From: Dehalococcoidia bacterium
GTDB taxonomy: Bacteria; Chloroflexota; Dehalococcoidia; UBA2985
Length of the DNA: 5,268 nucleotides
Direction of reading: 5' to 3'
Assembly: GCA_030740415.1 (NCBI GenBank)
Contig: JASLXI010000086.1
Coordinates: 1-5,268 of the forward strand
Each line of letters starts with the position of its first letter. Positions within the stretch are counted from its first letter, which is position 1. Shown piece by piece: positions 1-3,728 of this stretch. The position numbers and the translations under genes are program-made. The notes under the pieces were generated by a model, which saw only the letters and a program-made list of their open reading frames with translations, searched no databases and had not been told where the DNA came from.

Positions 1-129
1 CGTCTGTACCGGGAAGAGGGACGCATACGGCTACAGCCGGCAAACTCCACCATGGAACCCATATACGTGAGCGCAGAGAACATAGAGGTTCACGGAAAAG
101 TGGTGGGTGTACTCCGGGATACGGTCTGA
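1..129 (+). CDS. lexA: LexA repressor, C-terminal end (5' partial)
   Basis: The first 42 codons read in frame 1 end in TGA at 127-129 and give the end of a LexA S24-type protease domain. The stretch RIRLQPANSTMEPI (residues 8-21 of the fragment) is the conserved LexA strand; the Bacillus-type protein has nearly the same IRLQPENSTMEPI. It is followed by the I-x-V-x-GKVVGVLR ending typical of LexA. LexA represses the SOS regulon and cleaves itself when bound to RecA filaments. The DNA-binding domain, the cleavage site and the catalytic Ser and Lys all lie to the left of the window, so functionality cannot be judged. No hairpin-plus-T-run terminator is seen after the stop, only a T-rich stretch at about 130-145. 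Confidence 0.9.
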   Translation, partial: RLYREEGRIRLQPANSTMEPIYVSAENIEVHGKVVGVLRDTV

Positions 130-190
130 TTTTCTATTCTATTCTTAAGCATGCTGGTGTCTCCCGCGCCCATTTTCCTGGGACATGCCG

Positions 191-199
191 TGGTACAAT
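191..199 (+). promoter_or_regulatory. Extended -10 promoter candidate for the EVE gene
   Basis: TGG followed by TACAAT gives an extended -10 (TG at 191-192, hexamer at 194-199, five of six matches to TATAAT). No good -35 lies at the normal distance, which fits an extended -10 promoter. Transcription would begin near 205-207, about 43 bases before the GTG start. This would give the gene a promoter independent of lexA. It is a prediction from sequence only. Confidence 0.45.
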
Positions 200-204
200 G
201 GGGG

Positions 205-223
205 TATTGGGGGTTTCCCAATA
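205..223 (+). promoter_or_regulatory. Leader inverted repeat / hairpin before the EVE gene
   Basis: TATTGGG (205-211) and CCCAATA (217-223) are perfect 7-bp arms around a 5-base loop. The dyad sits at the predicted transcription start and ends 7 bases before the Shine-Dalgarno sequence. It could cap the 5' end of the mRNA or act as a small operator just downstream of the -10. There is no T-run, so it is not an intrinsic terminator. Arms of this length arise by chance a few times in a window of this size. Confidence 0.3.
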
Positions 224-248
224 AGCTGATGAAGGAGGAACTTAGGCA

Positions 249-737
249 GTGCCCAGAGGAAAGACTTACTGGATGGTGGCTAGCTCCCCAGAGAACTTTC
301 ACATCACCCGCAATCTGGATTTCACTATACAAGGCATGATGTCCCGTCAGCGTCGTAAGGCTCAGCGTATGGAGCCAGGAGACAGGTTAGTCTACTACAT
401 CACAGGTGTTCAGCGGTTTGGGGCAACAGCAACGGTAACTTCCAAATGCGTCGAGGACCACGAGCCTATCTGGAAGAACGAAGGCAAAGCGGACGATTTC
501 CCGTGGAGAGTGAGCGTCAAGGCGGATGTAGCCCTTGAGGACGAGCAGTTTCTGGATGCCAGGGAGATAGGCCCACGGATGGAATATGTACGGAGGTGGC
601 CGCCGGAGTATTGGCCCCTAGCCTTTCAGGGTAACCTTCACATCCTGCCCAAGAGCGATTTCGAGCTCCTGGAGGAGGAAATGCGGAAGGTGAACTCGAA
701 ACAGTCGACTTCTGAGAAGGCAACTGCTACTAACTAG
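249..737 (+). CDS. EVE domain (UPF0310, PUA-like) protein
   Basis: A 162-residue protein consisting almost wholly of one EVE/UPF0310 domain, a PUA-like fold. Visible family features are the N-terminal strand TYWMVASSPENF (6-17), MEPGDRLVYYITG (41-53), FPWRVSVKADV (84-94), the RRWPPEYW segment (115-122) and the closing F-x-G-N-L-H-x-L-P-x-x-DF-x-LLEEEM (126-145), followed by a low-complexity tail rich in Ser, Thr and Lys. Characterised members of the wider EVE/YTH/PUA group bind modified bases in DNA or RNA, so a nucleic-acid reader role is inferred; the ligand is unknown. The GTG start is chosen because GAAGGAGG (231-238) lies 10 bases upstream and the domain begins within five residues. It lies 119 bp after lexA on the same strand with its own promoter candidate, and ends (TAG) 5 bp from the end of the convergent reductase gene. 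Confidence 0.85.
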   Translation: MPRGKTYWMVASSPENFHITRNLDFTIQGMMSRQRRKAQRMEPGDRLVYYITGVQRFGATATVTSKCVEDHEPIWKNEGKADDFPWRVSVKADVALEDEQFLDAREIGPRMEYVRRWPPEYWPLAFQGNLHILPKSDFELLEEEMRKVNSKQSTSEKATATN

Positions 738-742
738 AGTGA

Positions 743-1750
743 TTAGGTCTCGGAAACCGTTGCCCGCTCTGGCGTCTCTGCCAGGTAGAAGTTGTTTTCC
801 CATAAATCGTTTATGCGACCCAACACCTCGGAACTCAGGGCCGAAGTCTCAGGAGCAAGGGCGAACTCCCTCAGCTCCTCCCGGTTGGTGATGTTGGGAA
901 GTATACTGGCAATAGACCTGCGGGACAAAGCGAACTGGATAGCTACCTGGCCGATGGTGGCGTCGGTCTCTCGGGTCAGGAAGTCCAGTTGATCCACTTT
1001 TTTGAGGCTCGTCTCCAGCCAGGCCTGTCTTCTATGGTTCCGGTGGTCTGCGGGGGCTAAGACAGTGTACTTGTCGTAGGTGCCATCTAGCATGCCCCAG
1101 GCGTGGGGGGCTCGGGATAACAGTCCTGTACCCTCTTCGTCGGCTATGTGGAAGAACTTTTTGGCCGGGTCCTGCTCAAGGATGCTGTAGATTATCTGGA
1201 GTGCGGGGATCTTTCTCTCCTTCATGGAAGCCTCTCCCTCCTCGAACCAGCCGATATCCGGCCCCAGGGCGGAGCCGTAGTAGCGGATTTTTCCCTCGCT
1301 TGTCAGTGCCTCCAGGGTCTCAAACAGATCGTCGCTCTCTATGGCCTCGAGTCGCGGATTGTGGAGTTGGTACAGGTCTATGTGGTCGGTGTTCAAGCGC
1401 CGCAGACTCTGTTCGCAGGCATATCGAACAAATGCCGGTGAGAAGTCTTGGGGGCGTTCCATGTATCCCTCTCTCCCGACGTTGGTGTAAAAGTCATAGC
1501 CAAACTTGGTCCCTATGAGGATGTCATTGCGCTTCTTGCCCAGGGCCTTGGCAAGGATTTCCTCGCCGTAGCCTAGGCCGTAGATGTCCCCTGTATCAAA
1601 AAAGTTAATGCCCAGGTCCAGAGCCTCGTCGAGAAGCGTGATGTCATCCCTCTCGTCTGTCCTTTCCCACCATCGCGTGCTCACTGTCCAAACCCCGAAT
1701 CCCACCTCTGAGACCTCAAGCTCAGTTTTTCCTAACATGCGGTATTTCAA
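743..1750 (-). CDS. Aldo/keto reductase
   Basis: A 335-residue NAD(P)H-dependent oxidoreductase of the aldo/keto reductase (TIM-barrel) superfamily, probably cytosolic, reducing an aldehyde or ketone whose identity cannot be read from sequence. The full catalytic tetrad is present: Asp52 and Tyr57 in FFDTGDIYG, Lys82 in GTKFGYD, and His130 in DLYQLHNP. The start MKYRMLGKTELEVSEVGFG, the GTGLLSRAP loop (207-215) and the C-terminal cofactor-binding segment around SILPNITNREELREFA (282-297) are family-typical, as is the length. The start is TTG at 1750-1748: the family normally begins M-K-Y-R-x-L-G, and a strong AGGAGGT lies just upstream. The next ATG (codon 5) would lose those residues and sit 16 bases from the ribosome site. 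The gene is convergent with the EVE gene and divergent from the zinc-ribbon gene. It looks intact. Confidence 0.93.
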   Translation of the reverse strand: MKYRMLGKTELEVSEVGFGVWTVSTRWWERTDERDDITLLDEALDLGINFFDTGDIYGLGYGEEILAKALGKKRNDILIGTKFGYDFYTNVGREGYMERPQDFSPAFVRYACEQSLRRLNTDHIDLYQLHNPRLEAIESDDLFETLEALTSEGKIRYYGSALGPDIGWFEEGEASMKERKIPALQIIYSILEQDPAKKFFHIADEEGTGLLSRAPHAWGMLDGTYDKYTVLAPADHRNHRRQAWLETSLKKVDQLDFLTRETDATIGQVAIQFALSRRSIASILPNITNREELREFALAPETSALSSEVLGRINDLWENNFYLAETPERATVSET

Positions 1751-1753
1751 TCT

Positions 1754-1760
1754 ACCTCCT
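1754..1760 (-). promoter_or_regulatory. Ribosome-binding site deciding a TTG start
   Basis: On the minus strand this reads AGGAGGT, a near-perfect Shine-Dalgarno sequence, with only 3 bases between it and the TTG at 1750-1748. The spacing is tight. The alternative ATG at 1738-1736 is 15 bases from the end of this motif, which is too far, so the TTG is preferred. It also restores the conserved N-terminus. Confidence 0.7.
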
Positions 1761-1842
1761 GATTAACGGACAGTTGTGATATGGTGATCAGTACTTCAGC
1801 TATCGCAAGGGAGACTAAAGTCTGGAATATATGTGCCTGGAT

Positions 1843-1855
1843 CTCTGTTACAGAG
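1843..1855 (-). promoter_or_regulatory. Short palindrome in the reductase leader, possible operator
   Basis: CTCTGT-T-ACAGAG is a perfect dyad with 6-bp arms and a single central base. It would lie about 17-29 bases downstream of the predicted reductase transcription start. It touches a second, looser dyad, AGAGCCA (1852-1858) with TGGCTCT (1888-1894), that encloses the predicted -10 box and start site. Such placement would suit a repressor site, but arms this short occur by chance. Confidence 0.25.
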
Positions 1856-1878
1856 CCAACACTAGAACGCTCCAGAAT

Positions 1879-1907
1879 ATTATAGTATGGCTCTCCGGCC
1901 TCGTCGA
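1879..1907 (-). promoter_or_regulatory. Sigma70-type promoter for the aldo/keto reductase
   Basis: On the minus strand a perfect TATAAT lies at 1884-1879, with TCGACG at 1907-1902 (four of six matches to TTGACA) and a spacer of exactly 17 bp. Transcription would begin near 1872, giving a leader of about 120 bases before the TTG start. Confidence 0.55.
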
Positions 1908-1963
1908 CATCAAGCTGAGAGTCGTCTCAAGTTTCTTCAGTGCACCCACGACTGTGAACTGGA

Positions 1964-1998
1964 GTCAATGAACCATTTGTAATATATGGTTCATTGAC
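1964..1998. promoter_or_regulatory. Perfect 13-bp inverted repeat, probable operator
   Basis: GTCAATGAACCAT (1964-1976) and ATGGTTCATTGAC (1986-1998) are perfect inverted copies separated by 9 AT-rich bases. The right arm contains five bases of a consensus TTGACA -35 box for the rightward zinc-ribbon gene. The left arm carries the mirror-image TTGAC on the other strand. Center-to-center symmetry over two DNA turns suits a dimeric repressor that would block the promoter. No T-run follows, so it is not a terminator. A 13-bp perfect match is very unlikely by chance in 5 kb. Confidence 0.6.
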
Positions 1999-2022
1999 AT
2001 TCGGTCCTGTGGGCATTAACCT
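1994..2022 (+). promoter_or_regulatory. Promoter candidate for the zinc-ribbon gene
   Basis: A perfect TTGACA (1994-1999) is followed after 17 bp by TAACCT (2017-2022), which keeps the three most conserved -10 positions (T, A and final T). Predicted start near 2029, about 50 bases before the ATG at 2078. The -35 lies inside the right arm of the 13-bp inverted repeat. The -10 is weak, so regulation or activation is possible. Confidence 0.45.
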
Positions 2023-2077
2023 GCCACGGGCCAAGCTGTACCAACAACGAAGCAAGACGATGCTAAAGGGTGATGAG

Positions 2078-2515
2078 ATGAACTGTCCTAGGTGTCATAC
2101 GACGTTGTCCGTGGAGGAGTACAAGGACGTGGAGATAGACCGCTGCCCAAGCTGCAAAGGTATGTGGCTGGAGTACCACGAGCTGGACCAGCTTGAGGAC
2201 AAGGAGATGGACGACGATGATGTGAAAGGCTCGGTCATGTTCCGATCCTATCAGGGAGACCTTCATTGCCCCACCTGTGAGAGCGGGATGCAGATGTTCC
2301 ACTATCGTGCGTTCGATTTGGAGTTGGACTTCTGCCCCAATGAACACGGGTTCTGGCTAGACAGCGGCGAGGAGAAGCGGGTCTTGGAGATAATGAAGCA
2401 GCGTGTTAAAGACCTGAAACGCTCCTCCAATGCGGAGGTGGAATGGGCCGGCATGTTGCGACGTTTCAAGTCCAAGTCCTTTGTCGACAACATGAAGAGG
2501 ATGTTCCGCCGCTAG
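2078..2515 (+). CDS. Small protein with two zf-TFIIB zinc-ribbon units
   Basis: A 145-residue protein. The first zf-TFIIB unit has Cys3, Cys6, Cys23 and Cys26 (MNCPRC...RCPSCKGMWLE), followed by the usual ELDQLED helix and a very acidic linker (DDDD at 45-48). The second has Cys64, Cys67, Cys86 and His90 (HCPTC...FCPNEHGFWLD), with C-x3-H in place of C-x2-C, then GEEKRVLEIMK. The C-terminus (about 101-145) is a basic, probably helical tail ending KRMFRR. The family name comes from a zinc ribbon resembling TFIIB; most bacterial members have no assigned function, and nucleic-acid or protein binding is only inference. The start at 2078 is chosen because the family begins M-x-C-P-x-C and GGTGAT (2069-2074) is well placed; ATGs at 1994 and 2060 add residues with no family match or ribosome site. 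Confidence 0.88.
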   Translation: MNCPRCHTTLSVEEYKDVEIDRCPSCKGMWLEYHELDQLEDKEMDDDDVKGSVMFRSYQGDLHCPTCESGMQMFHYRAFDLELDFCPNEHGFWLDSGEEKRVLEIMKQRVKDLKRSSNAEVEWAGMLRRFKSKSFVDNMKRMFRR

Positions 2516-2795
2516 TCTTTTGCCTCTTTGTTATTTCCGCCGTGCCCTTCCTTTTCGATGCATCCATGCGTGGTTTTCCGCATTTGCGAGGTACAATAAG
2601 CCAATCTTTGTCATAGGATGGAGCGGTTTGGCGACTGAGGAACCTCAGCAGGAAGAGCAAGGCCAGATGCTCCGCGAGCGCGAGGCGGTGGACTGGTGGC
2701 TTGCCCAGTGGGGCTGCACTGAGACATTGACCCGCTAGGACGTGGGGCGCTTGGTGCAGGCTAACGGCGGCACCCCGGAGAGGCTGAGCCTAGCA

Positions 2796-3125
2796 GGCAA
2801 AGACATGCGGGAGAACGATCAGGGTGTACGAGCAGATTACCAGGGTGTGTTTCCTGCCTTTAATCTCTAGGACGCAAACCTTATTGGTAGCAAGATCTAG
2901 GGCGTGCGCCTATGTGAGGCCGATCTTCAGAGGACCTAGTTGACTGGGGACAACCTCAACGGTGCAGTCCTCTCGGATGCTAATCTCTTGGACGCACACC
3001 TAGGATGTGCCACCTTCAGCAGGCGGACCTGAGCTGCGCAGATCTCTAGGACGCAATTCTTTCGAATGCCAACCTCTCGGGTGCGAACCTTCACTACGCC
3101 AATTTGGATGACCTCCAATTTCGAG
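2796..3125 (+). repeat. Pentapeptide-repeat coding tract in the pseudogene
   Basis: Once the frame change near 3022 is allowed for, successive A-(N/D)-L-x-x units are readable: ANLIG, VRLCE, ADLQR, DNLNG, AVLSD, ANLLD, AHLGC, then ADLSC, AILSN, ANLSG, ANLHY, ANLDD. Such repeats fold as a right-handed quadrilateral beta-helix. Three amber codons fall in the fourth slot of a unit (FNL*D, SKI*G, ADL*D) and one in the second (T*LTG). A 15-bp identical direct repeat, ATCTCTAGGACGCAA at 2863-2877 and 3042-3056, carries the amber codon in the same register. A near copy at 2983-2996 has TTG instead of TAG. Confidence 0.8.
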
Positions 3126-3661
3126 GGAATTTCCTTCGATAAATGGATAAACACGAAAGAGGTTCGTCTTTATGGGGCCATGGTTATGGAAATTACCAAG
3201 GTCCGCGCGTACTGTGGGGAGAGAAGATGATTCTGGGGAATGAGGCGAGGCCCTGGCCCTACTGGGATCTGAAGCAGTGGCGCCAGTGCACCGGCGACTA
3301 CGACGCCCCGGGCAAATTCACTATCAGGAGTGGGAGTGTAGGCTTAAGTTGGCCGAGGAGAAGAAGCAGTGATCAAAGGTTATTGTGCACTGGCTGGATC
3401 GGCTCCTCCTCGGCTACGGAGAACGGCCAAGGTATCTTCTTTTCTCGGGGGCAACAGTTGTGTCGTTCTTCACATTCCTCTATATGCTGCTGTGGTCGGC
3501 AGTTGACCTCTCACTTGCCGGCCTCGGCACCTTTTTGGAGTGCTTTGGGAACGCTCCGCACTTCTCAGGAGTTTCGTTCACTGCCCTGGGCTATAGTGAC
3601 TGGACAGTTCTCCTACAGGTTGGCTCTGCTGCTTGGGCGTGGTAGAGTCCTTCATCGGTGT

Positions 3662-3690
3662 TTTCCATATAGCGCTCTTTCTGGTAACCT
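3662..3690 (+). promoter_or_regulatory. Weak promoter candidate for proS
   Basis: TTTCCA (3662-3667, four of six to TTGACA), a 17-bp spacer, then TG-G-TAACCT (hexamer 3685-3690) form a weak extended -10 promoter inside the last codons of the dead channel gene. Predicted start near 3697, about 32 bases before proS. The same bases encode conserved-looking channel residues, so the match may be accidental. It is listed because proS needs a promoter and none stronger is seen nearby. Confidence 0.2.
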
Positions 3691-3710
3691 TTACGCGGAA
3701 AACCTCCCTG

Positions 3711-3717
3711 TAGGAGA
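3711..3717 (+). promoter_or_regulatory. proS ribosome-binding site overlapping the upstream stop codon
   Basis: The stop codon TAG of the channel relic (3711-3713) runs directly into AGGAGA (3712-3717), which lies 11 bases before the ATG at 3729. It supports that ATG over the in-frame ATG at 3735, which would be 17 bases away. The arrangement suggests that the channel gene and proS were once translated from the same mRNA, possibly coupled. Confidence 0.6.
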
Positions 3718-3728
3718 GAATTACTCCA

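Larger units (their letters stand above)
2628..3713 (+). pseudogene. Decayed pentapeptide-repeat / K+-channel-like protein gene
   Basis: Homology-like signal runs across the region but changes frame. From a TTG at 2628 (GGAG at 2620-2623) it reads LATEEPQQEEQGQ..., then EAVDWWLAQWG, then pentapeptide repeats to about 3125. A linker follows (EVRLYGAMVMEITKVRAY; MILGNEARPWPYWDLKQW; YQEWECRLKLAEEKK), then a pore module: helix 1 near 3430-3515, filter-like FTALGYSD near 3578-3601, and helix 2 (VESFIGVFHIALFLVTF) at 3642-3692, ending TAG 3711. In-frame stops are TAG at 2736, 2868, 2898, 2937 and 3047, and TGA at 3370. Frame changes lie near 3022, 3115, 3226, 3312 and 3642. The intact relative would be a membrane protein with a cytosolic repeat domain. 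The selectivity filter reads GYS where GYG is canonical. The start is uncertain. With this many lesions no full-length product is expected. Confidence 0.82.

Noticed and set aside
1148..1518. Open frames on + inside the aldo/keto reductase gene
   Set aside because: They are antisense to a gene with a complete catalytic tetrad and have no recognisable domains.
1994..2077. An N-terminal extension of the zinc-ribbon protein from ATG 1994
   Set aside because: The ATG lies inside the inverted repeat and the -35 box, has no ribosome site, and the 28 added residues show no family-like pattern.
2520..2627. Upstream ATG at 2520 as start of the channel relic
   Set aside because: It begins 5 bases after the zinc-ribbon stop without a ribosome site, and the residues before 2628 do not resemble the repeat protein; the TTG at 2628 with GGAG upstream fits better. 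The gap 2516-2627 otherwise holds only a lone TACAAT (2592-2597) without a -35.
2628..3713. The channel gene as an intact gene using TAG as a sense codon
   Set aside because: Several frameshifts and a TGA also interrupt it, and intact neighbours use TAG as a true stop, so genome-wide recoding is not supported.
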